Origin: Pseudomonas fluorescens
GTDB taxonomy: Bacteria > Pseudomonadota > Gammaproteobacteria > Pseudomonadales > Pseudomonadaceae
DNA: 64,000 bases
Assembly (NCBI RefSeq): GCF_001708445.1
Contig: NZ_CP015637.1
Span: 4,031,001 to 4,095,000 of the forward strand
Reading direction: 5' to 3'
The notes beneath the pieces are model-generated. The model had not been told where the DNA came from. It searched no databases and was given only the letters and a program-made list of their open reading frames with translations. Both the position numbers and the translations under genes were made by a program. Every line of letters starts with the position of its first letter. Within the stretch, counting starts at the first letter, position 1. Positions 50,123 to 62,714 of this stretch are shown here, in pieces.

Positions 50123-50830
50123 CTAGTTAAGCGTGACCCATCTTTGATTAATTAGCAGTTCAATGGGCCGATATTGGGTCTTGTAGTTCATCTTTTTGCA
50201 GTTTTTGATCCAGTAGCCCAGGTACACCGCCTCCAGTTCCAGGCGTAGGGCTTCGCCGATTTGCCAGAGGATCGCGAAACGTCCCAGGCTGCGACGTTCC
50301 TCGTCCGGCTCATAGAAGGTATAGACCGCCGACAGGCCGTTGGGCAGCAGGTCGGTCACGGCGACGGCCAGCAGGCGGCCGTCGAGGCGAAACTCGTAGA
50401 AGCGCGAGAAGGGCAGGTCGCGCACCAGGAACGTGGAAAATTGGTCGCGGCTGGGGGGGAACATATCGCCGTCGGCATGGCGTTGTTCAATGTAGCGCTG
50501 ATACAGGTCGAAGTATTCTTCGCTGAATCGAGGCTTGCTCGCGGTGACAGTCAGGTCGGCATTGCGCTTGAGGATGCGCTTCTGGTTACGATCGGGTAAA
50601 AACTGCGCCACCGGGATGCGTGCCGGCACGCAGGCATTACAGTTCTGGCAGTGGGGCCGGTAGAGGTGATCGCCGCTGCGCCGAAAACCCATTTCCGAAA
50701 GGTCGGCATACACATGCACATCCATCGGCTGGCTGGGGTCGAGGAACAGGGTGGTGGCCTGTTCGTCTGGCAGATAGCTGCAAGAGTGGGCTTGAGTGGC
50801 ATAAAACTTCAAACGCGCCAGCTCGGTCAT
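50123..50830 (-). CDS. bpt: Aspartate/glutamate leucyltransferase
   Basis: 235 residues starting [20 protein letters not shown]. Cys cluster CNACVPARI near residue 60 and the second domain [20 protein letters not shown]. Conjugates leucine from Leu-tRNA to N-terminal Asp/Glu, creating N-degrons for ClpS. Directly follows aat with 56 bases between. Confidence 0.93.
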
Positions 50831-50885
50831 GATCAACCCTCGGATAAGCTTTGAAATAAGTGTAAGCCAGGTGCGCGGATGTCGC

Positions 50886-51566
50886 CTAGGAAACCCACGG
50901 CCCAGAGCTGGGTTGATCCAAGTGGTCGTGCAGGAAGCCGGCGAACTCGCTGCGGGGGATGGCGCGGGCGCCCAGGCTGTGCAGGTGATCATTGGGCATC
51001 TGGCAGTCGATCAGCACAAACCCCCAGGCCTGCAATTGACGGGTCAGCGTGACGAAGCCAAATTTCGAGGCGTTGTCAGCGCGGCTGAACATGGACTCGC
51101 CAAAAAAAAGCTGGCCCATCGCCAGGCCATACAGCCCGCCCACCAGCTCTCCGTTGTCCCATACCTCCACGGAGTGCGCATAACCGCGTTTGTGCAGCGC
51201 CTGGTAGGCGTTCTGGATGCCTTCGGTGATCCAGGTGCCATCGGCGTAGGCGCGGGGTGCGGCGCAGGCCTGGATGACCGCTGCGAAGTCCTGGTCGAAC
51301 GTCACGGTATAACGCTGTTGGCGCAATAATTTGCCCAGGCTGCGGGATACGTGCAGCTCGTCCGGAAAAATCACGGTGCGCGGGTCCGGCGACCACCACA
51401 GGATCGGCTGGCCTTCCGAGAACCATGGAAAGCAGCCATGGCGGTAGGCCTGGATCAATCGTTCGGCCGACAGGTCGCCACCGGCGGCGAGCAGGCCGTT
51501 GGGTTCGCGCATGGCTTTGGCCAGCGGCGGGAAGGTCAGGGTATTGCGTTGCAACCAGGTCAGCAT
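50886..51566 (-). CDS. aat: Leucyl/phenylalanyl-tRNA protein transferase
   Basis: 226 residues starting [20 protein letters not shown]. Landmarks: [40 protein letters not shown], and [19 protein letters not shown]. Adds Leu/Phe to N-terminal Lys/Arg. Start set by homology; upstream extension is not family-like and no clear binding site is seen. Confidence 0.95.
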   Translation of the reverse strand: MLTWLQRNTLTFPPLAKAMREPNGLLAAGGDLSAERLIQAYRHGCFPWFSEGQPILWWSPDPRTVIFPDELHVSRSLGKLLRQQRYTVTFDQDFAAVIQACAAPRAYADGTWITEGIQNAYQALHKRGYAHSVEVWDNGELVGGLYGLAMGQLFFGESMFSRADNASKFGFVTLTRQLQAWGFVLIDCQMPNDHLHSLGARAIPRSEFAGFLHDHLDQPSSGPWVS

Positions 51567-52063
51567 GGCATCCAGGCTTACGGAAGGGGAGGGGAGTGGC
51601 AGGCATGTTGCCTGCCCCAAGGGGGTGATTATTGTCGACCCAGCGCCATGGGGCCAGTCCGAATCGGCCATTGGCGTGGATTAACGTGAGCGGAAGGTTC
51701 TGCAACTCTGTGCGCGAGGTGTGGTCGTAATCGGGTCTGGCCGATGCAGGCCATTTGCCAAGCTTGCCTGGATTGGCAAAAACAGCTCATAAGCCTTTGT
51801 CAGCAAAGACAATGCATGCTCAAATTGAACATGGTGTGACACACAATTGGCTATGCTGCCTGAAGAAAGGCAAGTGGCGTGGCATCGGGGGCACAAACCC
51901 GTACAATGCGGCCATTGTGGCGTTATCGCCGTTTCGTGAATCAGTCACGGAATGTTAAAAGTAAATTCAACAATGTTCGTTCATTTTTCAACTGCTCGGA
52001 TTGAGCGGTAGTGTGCAGTCATTCAACAGATGGACGCGCTGAAGGCGCAGGAAAAGACCCGTT
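51567..52063. other. Intergenic region between aat and ftsK
   Basis: About 500 bases without a convincing gene. Two inverted repeats occur: GGCAGGC-atgtt-GCCTGCC near 51598 and TTTGCCAA/TTGGCAAA at 51754-51780. In several pseudomonads a thioredoxin reductase gene (trxB) lies here; I see no trace of it. It should contain the ftsK promoter, likely near GTACAATGCGG at 51901. Confidence 0.5.
51754..51780. repeat. Inverted repeat in the aat-ftsK gap
   Basis: TTTGCCAA and TTGGCAAA, 8-base perfect arms around 11 bases. No T-run on the plus strand beyond AAAAACAG. May be a terminator or operator. Confidence 0.6.
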
Positions 52064-54469
52064 TTGAAGAAATCCACCGCGACACCCAAGACAGTCGTGC
52101 CGGCCTGGCGCCAGCACCTGCACTATCGACTCAAGGAAGGTGCGCTGATCGCTATCGGTGCGTTGTGCCTGTTCCTGATGATGGCCTTGCTCACCTATGG
52201 CAAGGACGATCCGGGTTGGAGCCACAACAGCAAGATCGAAGACGTGCAGAATTTCGGTGGGCCTGCCGGTTCCTACAGCGCCGATATCCTGTTCATGGTA
52301 TTGGGCTACTTCGCTTATATCTTCCCGCTGTTGCTGGCGATCAAGACCTGGCAGATCTTCCGCCAGCGTCATGAGCCGTGGCAGTGGAGTGGCTGGCTGT
52401 TTTCCTGGCGGCTGATCGGCCTGGTGTTCCTGGTGCTGTCCGGCGCGGCGCTGGCTCATATCCATTTCCACGCGCCCACCGGCCTGCCGGCGGGCGCGGG
52501 TGGCGCATTGGGCGAAAGCCTCGGCGACCTGGCGCGCAAGACCCTGAACATCCAGGGCAGCACCCTGATGTTTATCGCATTGTTCCTGTTCGGCCTCACG
52601 GTGTTCACCGACCTGTCATGGTTCAAGGTGATGGACGTGACCGGCAAGATCACCCTTGACCTGCTGGAACTGTTCCAAGGCGCTGCCAACCGCTGGTGGG
52701 CGGCCCGGGTCGATCGCAAGCGCATGGTCGCGCAACTGCGTGAGGTGGACACCCGCGTCAACGAAGTGGTCGCGCCGAGTACGCCGGATCGCCGCGAGCA
52801 AGCCAAGGTCAAGGAACGCTTGATCGAGCGCGAGCAGGCCCTGAGCAAGCACATGTCGGACCGTGAGAAACAGGTGCCACCGGTGATCGCCCCTGCGCCG
52901 ACCAAGGCCCCGGAGCCGAGCCATCGCGTCCAGAAAGAGAAGCAGGCCCCCTTGTTTGTCGACAGCGCGGTCGAAGGCACCTTGCCACCGATCTCGATTC
53001 TCGACCCGGCCGAAAAGAAACAACTCAATTATTCCCCTGAGTCCCTGGCGGCCGTCGGCCACCTGCTGGAAATCAAGCTCAAGGAATTTGGCGTCGAGGT
53101 ATCGGTGGATTCGATCCACCCCGGCCCGGTGATTACCCGTTACGAAATCCAGCCCGCCGCTGGCGTCAAGGTCAGCCGCATTTCCAACCTGGCCAAGGAC
53201 CTGGCGCGCTCCCTGGCCGTGACCAGCGTGCGCGTGGTGGAAGTTATTCCCGGCAAGACCACCGTGGGTATCGAGATTCCCAACGAAGACCGCCAGATCG
53301 TGCGCTTCTCCGAGGTGCTGTCGACGCCGGAGTACGACAACTTCAAATCGCCGGTGACCTTGGCTCTGGGCCATGATATCGGCGGCAAGCCGGTGATCAC
53401 CGACCTGGCCAAGATGCCTCACCTGCTGGTGGCCGGTACCACCGGTTCCGGTAAGTCGGTGGGTGTGAACGCGATGATCCTGTCGATCCTGTTCAAGTCC
53501 GGCCCGGAAGACGCCAAGCTGATCATGATCGACCCGAAAATGTTGGAATTGTCGATCTACGAAGGCATTCCACACCTGCTTTGCCCGGTAGTCACCGACA
53601 TGAAGGACGCCGCCAACGCCCTGCGTTGGAGCGTGGCCGAGATGGAGCGCCGCTACAAGCTGATGGCGAAGATGGGCGTGCGTAACCTGTCGGGCTTCAA
53701 CGCCAAGGTCAAGGAAGCCCAGGATGCCGGCACGCCGTTGACCGACCCGCTGTACAAGCGCGAAAGCATCCACGACGAAGCGCCCTTGCTGAGCAAGCTG
53801 CCGACCATCGTGGTGGTAGTCGATGAATTTGCCGACATGATGATGATCGTCGGCAAGAAGGTCGAAGAACTGATCGCACGTATTGCCCAGAAAGCGCGTG
53901 CGGCCGGTATCCACTTGATCCTCGCCACCCAGCGTCCTTCGGTGGATGTGATCACCGGCCTGATCAAGGCCAACATTCCGACCCGGATGGCGTTCCAGGT
54001 TTCCAGCAAGATCGACTCGCGTACCATCATCGACCAGGGCGGCGCCGAGCAATTGCTGGGGCACGGTGACATGCTCTACATGCCGCCGGGCACCAGCCTG
54101 CCGATCCGGGTCCACGGCGCCTTCGTTTCCGACGACGAAGTGCATCGCGTGGTGGAAGCCTGGAAACTGCGCGGCGCGCCGGAGTACAACGATGACATCC
54201 TCGCCGGTGTCGAAGAGGCCGGCAGCGGCTTCGACGGTGGCAGCGGCGGCGGTGACGATGATGCCGAAACCGATGCGCTGTACGACGAGGCCGTGGCGTT
54301 CGTGCTGGAAAGTCGTCGCGCCTCGATCTCCGCGGTGCAGCGCAAGCTGAAGATCGGCTACAACCGCGCCGCCCGTATGATCGAGGCCATGGAAAACGCT
54401 GGCGTCGTCACCGCAATGAACACCAACGGCTCGCGCGAAGTCATCGCTCCTGGGCAGATGCGCGACTGA
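52064..54469 (+). CDS. ftsK: DNA translocase FtsK
   Basis: 801 residues, TTG start at 52064 (AGGAAA upstream). Four transmembrane helices in the first 180 residues ([40 protein letters not shown]...), linker rich in Pro/Lys, motor domain with Walker [13 protein letters not shown] near residue 470, and C-terminal gamma winged-helix ([20 protein letters not shown]). Segregates the chromosome dimer at the septum with XerCD/dif. Confidence 0.96.
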   Translation: MKKSTATPKTVVPAWRQHLHYRLKEGALIAIGALCLFLMMALLTYGKDDPGWSHNSKIEDVQNFGGPAGSYSADILFMVLGYFAYIFPLLLAIKTWQIFRQRHEPWQWSGWLFSWRLIGLVFLVLSGAALAHIHFHAPTGLPAGAGGALGESLGDLARKTLNIQGSTLMFIALFLFGLTVFTDLSWFKVMDVTGKITLDLLELFQGAANRWWAARVDRKRMVAQLREVDTRVNEVVAPSTPDRREQAKVKERLIEREQALSKHMSDREKQVPPVIAPAPTKAPEPSHRVQKEKQAPLFVDSAVEGTLPPISILDPAEKKQLNYSPESLAAVGHLLEIKLKEFGVEVSVDSIHPGPVITRYEIQPAAGVKVSRISNLAKDLARSLAVTSVRVVEVIPGKTTVGIEIPNEDRQIVRFSEVLSTPEYDNFKSPVTLALGHDIGGKPVITDLAKMPHLLVAGTTGSGKSVGVNAMILSILFKSGPEDAKLIMIDPKMLELSIYEGIPHLLCPVVTDMKDAANALRWSVAEMERRYKLMAKMGVRNLSGFNAKVKEAQDAGTPLTDPLYKRESIHDEAPLLSKLPTIVVVVDEFADMMMIVGKKVEELIARIAQKARAAGIHLILATQRPSVDVITGLIKANIPTRMAFQVSSKIDSRTIIDQGGAEQLLGHGDMLYMPPGTSLPIRVHGAFVSDDEVHRVVEAWKLRGAPEYNDDILAGVEEAGSGFDGGSGGGDDDAETDALYDEAVAFVLESRRASISAVQRKLKIGYNRAARMIEAMENAGVVTAMNTNGSREVIAPGQMRD

Positions 54470-54524
54470 TCACGCGCCGCGTGGCATTACGCGGCGCGCC
54501 TTAAACGACTCAATGAGGACTCCC

Positions 54525-55148
54525 ATGCGTCTTATCCGCATGCTGTTGTTGCCGGCACTGGCCCTGACTGCTGTCTCGGCCCACGCTGACCAGGCTTCCG
54601 TCGACAGCTTGAAAAACCTGTTGGACAAATCCCAGACCCTGACTGCGCGCTTCTCCCAGCTGACCCTGGATGCCGGTGGTACCCGGTTGCAGGAAACCGC
54701 GGGTGAGATGGCCGTGCAGCGTCCAGGCCTGTTTTACTGGCACACCGAAGGTAAGGCTGAACAGACCATCGTTTCCGACGGCAAGAAGGTCACGCTGTGG
54801 GATCCTGACCTGGAACAGGCGACCATCAAAAAGCTGGATCCGCGTCTGAGCCAGACTCCAGCTTTGTTGCTGTCGGGCGACGTGTCGGAAATCAACAAAA
54901 GCTTCGACATCACCTCCAAGCAAACCAGCAATGTGATCGAATTCACCCTCAAGCCGAAATCCAAGGACACGCTGTTTGACAGCCTGAACCTGTCGTTCGG
55001 CAACGGCATGATCAACAACATGCGCCTGATCGACAGTGTCGGCCAGCGTACCGATATCCTGTTCTCCGGGGTCAAGGCCAACCAGCCGGTACCGGCATCC
55101 AAGTTCAAGTTCGACATCCCCAAGGGTGCCGACGTGATCCAGGAATAA
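54525..55148 (+). CDS. lolA: Outer-membrane lipoprotein carrier protein
   Basis: 207 residues starting [20 protein letters not shown]; signal peptide cleaved around AHADQ. Periplasmic half-barrel carrying lipoproteins from LolCDE to Lol[21 protein letters not shown] and [21 protein letters not shown] precedes the ATG. Part of ftsK-lolA-rarA-crcB-serS run. Confidence 0.95.
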   Translation: MRLIRMLLLPALALTAVSAHADQASVDSLKNLLDKSQTLTARFSQLTLDAGGTRLQETAGEMAVQRPGLFYWHTEGKAEQTIVSDGKKVTLWDPDLEQATIKKLDPRLSQTPALLLSGDVSEINKSFDITSKQTSNVIEFTLKPKSKDTLFDSLNLSFGNGMINNMRLIDSVGQRTDILFSGVKANQPVPASKFKFDIPKGADVIQE

Positions 55149-55175
55149 CCTGCCTAGAGGTCTCAAGCGCTGCCC

Positions 55176-56497
55176 ATGGATCTGTTTCGAAGTGACCCGA
55201 TTGCCCAGCCCCTGGCCGCGCGCTTGCGCTCCACCAACCTGGATGAGTATGTCGGTCAAGAACACCTGCTCGCTCGCGGTAAGCCTCTGCGCGAAGCCCT
55301 GGAGCAGGGTGCGCTGCACTCGATGATTTTCTGGGGGCCGCCGGGCGTGGGTAAAACCACCCTGGCCAGGCTGCTGGCGAAGGTCTCCGACGCGCACTTT
55401 GAAACGGTCTCGGCGGTCCTGGCCGGGGTCAAGGAGATCCGCCAGGCCGTCGAGGTCGCCAAGCAGCAGGCCGGGCAATACGGTAAGCGCACCATCCTGT
55501 TCGTTGACGAAGTGCATCGCTTCAACAAGTCGCAGCAGGATGCATTTTTGCCTTATGTCGAAGATGGCACGCTGATCTTTATCGGGGCCACCACCGAGAA
55601 CCCGTCCTTCGAATTGAACAACGCCTTGCTCTCTCGGGCGCGGGTCTATGTGCTCAAGAGCCTCGACGAAGCGGCGATGCGCAAGCTGCTGCATCGCGCC
55701 TTGAGCGAAGACAAGGGCTTGGGCAAGCGCCAGCTGAGCCTCAGTGACGAAGGCTTCAAGATCCTGCTGAGCGCTGCCGACGGCGACGGCCGACGTTTTC
55801 TCAACCTGTTGGAGAACGCCTCCGACCTGGCCGAAGACGGCAGCGAAATTGGCGTTGACCTGCTGCAAAGCCTGCTCGGCGATACCCGCCGCCGCTTCGA
55901 CAAGGGTGGCGAAGCCTTCTATGACCAGATCTCCGCACTGCACAAGTCGGTACGTGGTTCCAACCCGGACGGCGCGCTGTACTGGTTCGCGCGGATGATC
56001 GATGGCGGGTGTGACCCGTTGTACCTGGCGCGCCGCGTGGTGCGCATGGCCAGCGAAGACATCGGCAACGCCGACCCGCGCGCCTTGAGCCTATGCCTGG
56101 CGGCCTGGGAGGTGCAGGAGCGCCTCGGTAGCCCTGAAGGCGAGTTGGCGGTGGCCCAAGCCATCACCTACCTGGCCTGCGCGCCAAAAAGCAACGCGGT
56201 GTACATGGGGTTCAAGTCGGCCCTGCGGGCCGCCGCCGAGCATGGTTCCCTCGAAGTACCGCTGCACCTGCGCAATGCCCCGACCAAACTGATGAAGCAA
56301 CTGGGCTATGGCGATGAATATCGCTATGCCCACGATGAGCCGGACGCCTATGCCGCCGGCGAAGATTACTTCCCCGACGATCTGGAGCCGCAGCCGTTCT
56401 ACCAGCCAGTGCCTCGCGGCCTGGAGCTGAAGATCGGTGAAAAGCTCAATCACCTCGCCCAACTCGATCGCCTCAGCCCAAAACAGCGGAGAAAGTA

Positions 56498-56498
<1 letters not shown>
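55176..56498 (+). CDS. rarA: Replication-associated recombination protein A
   Basis: 440 residues. AAA+ ATPase with [17 protein letters not shown] (near residue 50) and Walker [21 protein letters not shown]-terminal tetramerisation domain. Helps repair stalled forks. Its stop overlaps the GTG start of crcB by one base. Confidence 0.95.
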
Positions 56499-58169
<1,671 letters not shown>

Positions 58170-59564
58170 ATGGAATTTCTGCCGCTGTTTCATAACCTGC
58201 GCGGCAGTCGTGTGTTGGTCGTCGGTGGCGGGGAGATTGCCTTGCGCAAATCCCGGCTGCTGGCCGACGCCGGTGCGTTGCTGCGGGTGGTTGCTCCCCA
58301 GATTGAACCCCAGTTGCGTGAACTGGTGCTGGGCAGTGGCGGGGAGCTGATGTTGCGCGGTTATCAGGAGGCCGACCTTGAGGGGTGCACCCTGATCATC
58401 GCCGCGACGGATGACGAACCACTGAATGCGCAGGTGTCCAGTGATGCCAGGCGCCGTTGTGTGCCGGTCAACGTGGTGGATGCGCCGGCCTTGTGCAGCG
58501 TGATCTTCCCGGCGATTGTCGACCGTTCGCCCTTGGTGATCGCGGTGTCCAGCGGCGGCGACGCGCCGGTGCTGGCGCGCTTGATCCGCGCCAAGCTGGA
58601 AACCTGGATTCCGTCTACCTACGGCCAATTGGCCGGGTTGGCGGCGCGTTTCCGCGCCCAGGTCAAAGCCTTGTACCCGGATGTGCAGCAACGCCGCGCG
58701 TTCTGGGAGGAGGTGTTCCAAGGCCCGATTGCCGACCGGCAACTGGCCGGGCAGGGCGATGAGGCCGAGCGCCTGCTGATCGACAAGGTCAACGGTGCGC
58801 CGCCTTATGCGCCGGGTGAAGTCTATCTGGTCGGCGCTGGCCCGGGCGATCCGGACCTGCTGACCTTCCGCGCCTTACGCCTGATGCAACAAGCCGATGT
58901 GGTGCTGTATGACCGCCTGGTGGCGCCGGCGATTCTCGAGCTGTGTCGTCGCGATGCCGAGCGGGTATATGTCGGCAAGCGTCGCGCCGATCACGCCGTG
59001 CCCCAAGACCAGATCAACCAGCAATTGGTGGACCTGGCCAAGCAAGGCAAGCGCGTGTTGCGCCTCAAGGGGGGGGATCCGTTCATCTTTGGGCGGGGTG
59101 GCGAAGAAATCGAGGAACTGGCGGCCCATGGCATCCCGTTCCAGGTGGTGCCGGGAATTACCGCCGCCAGTGGTTGCGCGGCGTATGCCGGGATTCCGCT
59201 GACACACCGCGACTATGCGCAATCGGTACGCTTTATCACCGGGCACTTGAAGGACGGTACCTCGGACCTGCCTTGGCAGGACCTGGTGGGGCCTTCGCAG
59301 ACGCTGGTGTTCTACATGGGCCTGATTGGCTTGCCGATCATCTGCGAGCAGTTGATCAAGCATGGTCGCGCGGCGGATACCCCGGCAGCGCTGATCCAGC
59401 AGGGCACTACCGCCAACCAGCGCGTGTTTACAGGCACCTTGGCTGACTTGCCGCGCATGGTAGCGGAGCATGAAGTGCATGCGCCGACGCTGGTGATTGT
59501 CGGTGAGGTAGTGGTGTTGCGTGAGAAGCTGAAGTGGTTTGAAGGCGCCCAGGCCCAGGTCTGA
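58170..59564 (+). CDS. cysG: Siroheme synthase CysG
   Basis: 464 residues. N-terminal dehydrogenase/ferrochelatase domain ([20 protein letters not shown], residues 14-33) and C-terminal uroporphyrinogen III methyltransferase ([40 protein letters not shown]). Makes siroheme for sulfite/nitrite reductases. It starts one base after serS stop. Confidence 0.96.
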   Translation: MEFLPLFHNLRGSRVLVVGGGEIALRKSRLLADAGALLRVVAPQIEPQLRELVLGSGGELMLRGYQEADLEGCTLIIAATDDEPLNAQVSSDARRRCVPVNVVDAPALCSVIFPAIVDRSPLVIAVSSGGDAPVLARLIRAKLETWIPSTYGQLAGLAARFRAQVKALYPDVQQRRAFWEEVFQGPIADRQLAGQGDEAERLLIDKVNGAPPYAPGEVYLVGAGPGDPDLLTFRALRLMQQADVVLYDRLVAPAILELCRRDAERVYVGKRRADHAVPQDQINQQLVDLAKQGKRVLRLKGGDPFIFGRGGEEIEELAAHGIPFQVVPGITAASGCAAYAGIPLTHRDYAQSVRFITGHLKDGTSDLPWQDLVGPSQTLVFYMGLIGLPIICEQLIKHGRAADTPAALIQQGTTANQRVFTGTLADLPRMVAEHEVHAPTLVIVGEVVVLREKLKWFEGAQAQV

Positions 59565-59574
59565 GCCTAAATGC

Positions 59575-59640
59575 ATCGGGGGCAAGCCCCCTCCCACATT
59601 TTGGAATGCATTCCAATGTGGGAGGGGGCTTGCCCCCGAT
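59575..59640. repeat. REP pair forming a near-perfect long hairpin
   Basis: ATCGGGGGCAAGCCCCCTCC... and ...GGAGGGGGCTTGCCCCCGAT face each other with arms of about 26 bases and a short centre with its own palindrome (GGAATGCATTCC). Lies just after cysG, before the converging reductase gene, and may act as terminator. Confidence 0.93.
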
Positions 59641-59670
59641 AAGGCCATTTGATCCAACCAGTCCTCTGGA

Positions 59671-60666
59671 TCAGCTCCAGACACCCTTACCGCTCAGCCG
59701 TCCACGATCATGCTTGGCATCGAACGCCTGCAACGGCCCCTTCGGCACAATCCCGGTCGGATTGATCGTCCGGTGGCTGGCGTAGTAATGCCCCTTGATG
59801 TGCTCGAAATCCACCGTCTCGGCCACGCCCGGCCACTGATACAGCTCCCTCAACCAATTCGAAAGGTTCGAATAATCGGCAATCCGCCGTAGGTTGCATT
59901 TGAAGTGGCTGTAGTACACCGCATCAAAACGAATCAGCGTGGTAAACAGCCGCACATCCGCTTCGGTCAGGTATTCGCCTGCCAGGTAGCGATGGTCGCC
60001 CAGGTGCTGTTCCAGGTAGTCCAGTTCGGCAAACACATCATCAAACGCGCTTTCGTACGCTGGCTGCGAAGTGGCGAAGCCTGCGCGATACACACCGTTG
60101 TTGACGGCGGGGTAGATGCGCTCGTTCAGCGTGTCGATGCTTGGGCGCAGCGTCTCGGGGTAGAAGTCCAGGGTATTGCCGGTCAGTGCATTGAACGCAC
60201 TGTTAAACATGCGAATGATCTCTGCCGATTCGTTGCTGACGATGCGATTCAACTGCTTATCCCACAGCACCGGCACGGTAACGCGCCCGGTGTAGTCGGC
60301 GGTGTCGGCGGTATAGCGTTGGTGCATGAAGTCGAAGCCATCCAGCGTATCGCCACTGGAGCCGAGGGCCTTGTCGAAGGTCCAGCCGTTTTCCAGCATC
60401 AGCCAGCTGACCACGGAGACGTCGATCAGGCTTTCCAGGCCCTTGAGCTTGCGCAGGATCAGGGTACGGTGCGCCCAGGGGCAGGCCAGGGAAACATACA
60501 GGTGATAGCGACCGGCCTCGGCCTTGAAGCCACCCTCACCACTTGGCCCGGGCTGGCCATCGGCGGTCACCCAGCTGCGGCGTTGCGCCTGTTCCCGTTG
60601 GAAGGCGCCATCGGCGCTACTTTCGTACCACTGGTCATGCCAGTGTCCTTTGATCAGCAAACCCAT
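59671..60666 (-). CDS. yqjG: Glutathionyl-hydroquinone reductase
   Basis: 331 residues. GST superfamily (Xi class): catalytic Cys in SLACPWAHRTLILRKLKGLE near residue 58-77, and tyrosines VYRAGFATSQPAYE, typical of YqjG/EcmA. Reduces glutathionylated hydroquinones with glutathione. The start (MGLLIKGHWHDQWYESSADG) is well conserved. Confidence 0.92.
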   Translation of the reverse strand: MGLLIKGHWHDQWYESSADGAFQREQAQRRSWVTADGQPGPSGEGGFKAEAGRYHLYVSLACPWAHRTLILRKLKGLESLIDVSVVSWLMLENGWTFDKALGSSGDTLDGFDFMHQRYTADTADYTGRVTVPVLWDKQLNRIVSNESAEIIRMFNSAFNALTGNTLDFYPETLRPSIDTLNERIYPAVNNGVYRAGFATSQPAYESAFDDVFAELDYLEQHLGDHRYLAGEYLTEADVRLFTTLIRFDAVYYSHFKCNLRRIADYSNLSNWLRELYQWPGVAETVDFEHIKGHYYASHRTINPTGIVPKGPLQAFDAKHDRGRLSGKGVWS

Positions 60667-60754
60667 GATGGGCTCCTTGGCTAATAAACGTTGGAGCCCA
60701 GTCTAGAGGGATGAGTTCGAACTAAAAGCGCAAAGACCGGAAGTTAATGATCGA

Positions 60755-61756
60755 TTAAATCGATTTGTCCCGCGCGTCCCAGTATTGCTGGGCCAATTCG
60801 AACGCCTGTTCCCGTGGGTGGCCGAGGCCGCGCAGCGCCAACGCCATGGTGGCGATCAGGGCCAGTTGCGGGTAGCTGTCCTCGACGTCGCCGCGCCACA
60901 GTGCCTTCAAGTGCTCCGGCTCAAGCGTGGCCGGCTTGACATGGCGCTGGGCGGAGAGGGCGGGCCATTCTTCGTCCCAACTGGCCCCGCCCGTGGTGCC
61001 GTACAGGTGGCTGAGCGTGTCGGGGTTGATCTCGATCTCGCCACCGTCGCCCTTGACCACAATCACATTGTCGCCAAGCAGGCCGCTGGCATCGCGATGA
61101 ACACCCTGGTAGCCCGGGTGGAAAATGCTTTGCAGGCCGCACCGGGCATTCAGTGGGTTGAGCAGGCGCGCCAGGGAGTGGATCGGTGAACGCAGGCCCA
61201 GGGTATTGCGCAAGTCGATCATGCGTTGCAGTTGCGGTGCCCAATCGCCGAGCGGGATAAACGCCAGGTTGCCGTGTTCATAGGCCGCCTCCACCTGCTG
61301 CCAGTTGCGGCACAGCGGGATCTGCAAGCCTTCCAGCAATTGCTCGGTGTACAACCGGCCGGCGGTGTGTGCGCCGCCGCCGTGCATCAGGATGCGCACG
61401 CCATGTTGCGCCAGGCATTTGGCCGCCAGCAGGAACCAGGGCAGGTGGCGTTTCTTGCCGGCATAGGTTGGCCAGTCGACATCTACGTTCAGTGCCGGTG
61501 CGTGCAGGCGTTCGCGCACGGCTTCGGTGAAGCCAGCGAGCTCTTCAGGGCTTTCTTCCTTATGCCGCAACAGCATCAGGAAGGCGCCGAGCTGGGTGTC
61601 CTCGACCTTTTCATCGAGCAGCATGCCCATGGCTTCGCGCGCTTCTTCGCGGGTCAGGTTGCGCGCGCCGCGTTTGCCTTTGCCCAGGATGCGTACGAAT
61701 TGCGCAAAGGGGTGCTCGGCAGGGGTTTCGAGGGTCAGCGGGGCAAAGTCGGTCAT
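60755..61756 (-). CDS. ybiB: TrpD2/YbiB glycosyl-transferase-family protein
   Basis: 333 residues starting MTDFAPLTLETPAEHPFAQF. Homologous to anthranilate phosphoribosyltransferase (KGKRGARNLTREEAREAMG; GGGAHTAGRLYTEQLLEGL), but the PRPP-binding residues of TrpD are not obviously kept. YbiB-type proteins bind nucleic acid and are linked with the tus or dsrC operon. Overlaps tusE by four bases. Confidence 0.9.
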   Translation of the reverse strand: MTDFAPLTLETPAEHPFAQFVRILGKGKRGARNLTREEAREAMGMLLDEKVEDTQLGAFLMLLRHKEESPEELAGFTEAVRERLHAPALNVDVDWPTYAGKKRHLPWFLLAAKCLAQHGVRILMHGGGAHTAGRLYTEQLLEGLQIPLCRNWQQVEAAYEHGNLAFIPLGDWAPQLQRMIDLRNTLGLRSPIHSLARLLNPLNARCGLQSIFHPGYQGVHRDASGLLGDNVIVVKGDGGEIEINPDTLSHLYGTTGGASWDEEWPALSAQRHVKPATLEPEHLKALWRGDVEDSYPQLALIATMALALRGLGHPREQAFELAQQYWDARDKSI

Positions 61757-62088
61757 AAGCAATTCGTCGGCCTTGGCAGGCCCGCCAGCTTGGCGGCGAG
61801 TTTGGCGGGAGTGCCGTTGAACAGTTTGTTGAGGTGCAGGCTGTTGCCCTTTTCCGGGCCCAGCTTCAAGGCGGTGTACTTGATCAGGGGGCGCGTGGCG
61901 GGGGACAGCTGGAATTCGGCATAGAACTGGCGCAGTAACTCGAGGATTTCCCAGTGGTCCGCGGTCAACTCCAGAGGCTCGGCGGCGGCCAGGGCGTTGG
62001 CCACGTCGACGGACCATGCATTCAGGTCGACGAGGTAACCGTCCTTGTCCAGTTCAAGGGTACGAGCGCCTACGGTCAGGGTGTTCAT
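61753..62088 (-). CDS. tusE: TusE/DsrC sulfurtransferase
   Basis: 111 residues starting MNTLTVGARTLELDKDGYLV. C-terminal arm LAGLPRPTNCL carries the penultimate conserved cysteine that receives sulfur from TusD and passes it to MnmA. Part of ybiB-tusE-tusB-tusC-tusD operon with overlapping codons. Confidence 0.94.
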   Translation of the reverse strand: MNTLTVGARTLELDKDGYLVDLNAWSVDVANALAAAEPLELTADHWEILELLRQFYAEFQLSPATRPLIKYTALKLGPEKGNSLHLNKLFNGTPAKLAAKLAGLPRPTNCL

Positions 62089-62363
62089 AACCAGCTGTTG
62101 ACCTTGTCGTAGTCAATCGACAACTGCACGAAACCCGGGTAGTCCACGCTATCGGCCCAGTCTGGCAGCGGTAGATTACGCGCCAGCATGTCCTCGGCCA
62201 GCACAAAGACCTTCACCCCCCTGGTCAGCAGGGCAGGGGCGTGCAGCCCGTAGGCGCCATCGCCGCAGAGCAGGATGGCGTCCTCGCTGCCGCAGATACG
62301 CAGGCAGCTCTCGAGGCGGCTATCGGTAAACGGGGAGTGGGATATCACATGTAAAGTCGACAT
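62085..62363 (-). CDS. tusB: Sulfur relay protein TusB (DsrH)
   Basis: 92 residues starting MSTLHVISHSPFTDSRLESC. Small DsrH fold (ILLCGDGAYGLHAPALLTRG, VFVLAEDMLARN). Forms a TusBCD heterohexamer. Overlaps tusE by four bases. Confidence 0.9.
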   Translation of the reverse strand: MSTLHVISHSPFTDSRLESCLRICGSEDAILLCGDGAYGLHAPALLTRGVKVFVLAEDMLARNLPLPDWADSVDYPGFVQLSIDYDKVNSWL

Positions 62364-62713
62364 CAGAGGGTGATCACCTGGTCGTAACGGTCAATCAGCT
62401 GGGTGATGGCTGCGCTGTCCAGCGGCTGGGCAAGGGTCGAGTGCACAAGCCCGCGGGCGGCGAGGCTGTGGCTGCAGGCGAACACGTCGTCGATGCCAAA
62501 CAGTCCCAGCGCCTGCAGGTTGGCGCTGAGGTCTTTTTGCTGCACGGCCTTGGCGTCCTGGTGCGGGGCCAGTTGGAACACGCCGTCATCGAGCAATAGC
62601 AGGCCGATGGGCAGGTCGAACGCGCCGCCGGCCAGCACGATGTCCAGGGCCTCCCGCGCACTCGGCCCGGACCAAGGCGCCTGGCGGCTGATCACCAGCA
62701 AGGATTTGGCCAT
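62363..62713 (-). CDS. tusC: Sulfur relay protein TusC (DsrF)
   Basis: 116 residues starting MAKSLLVISRQAPWSGPSAR. DsrE/F fold (ALDIVLAGGAFDLPIGLLLL, DGVFQL). GGAGGA upstream of the ATG at 62713. One base from tusB. Confidence 0.9.
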   Translation of the reverse strand: MAKSLLVISRQAPWSGPSAREALDIVLAGGAFDLPIGLLLLDDGVFQLAPHQDAKAVQQKDLSANLQALGLFGIDDVFACSHSLAARGLVHSTLAQPLDSAAITQLIDRYDQVITL

Positions 62714-62714
62714 G

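Noticed and set aside
52616..54145. Minus-strand 509-codon frame opposite ftsK
   Set aside because: Antisense shadow of FtsK with His/Gln/Arg-rich composition.
56400..56497. Fluoride riboswitch before crcB
   Set aside because: crcB starts at the rarA stop codon; there is no leader to hold one.
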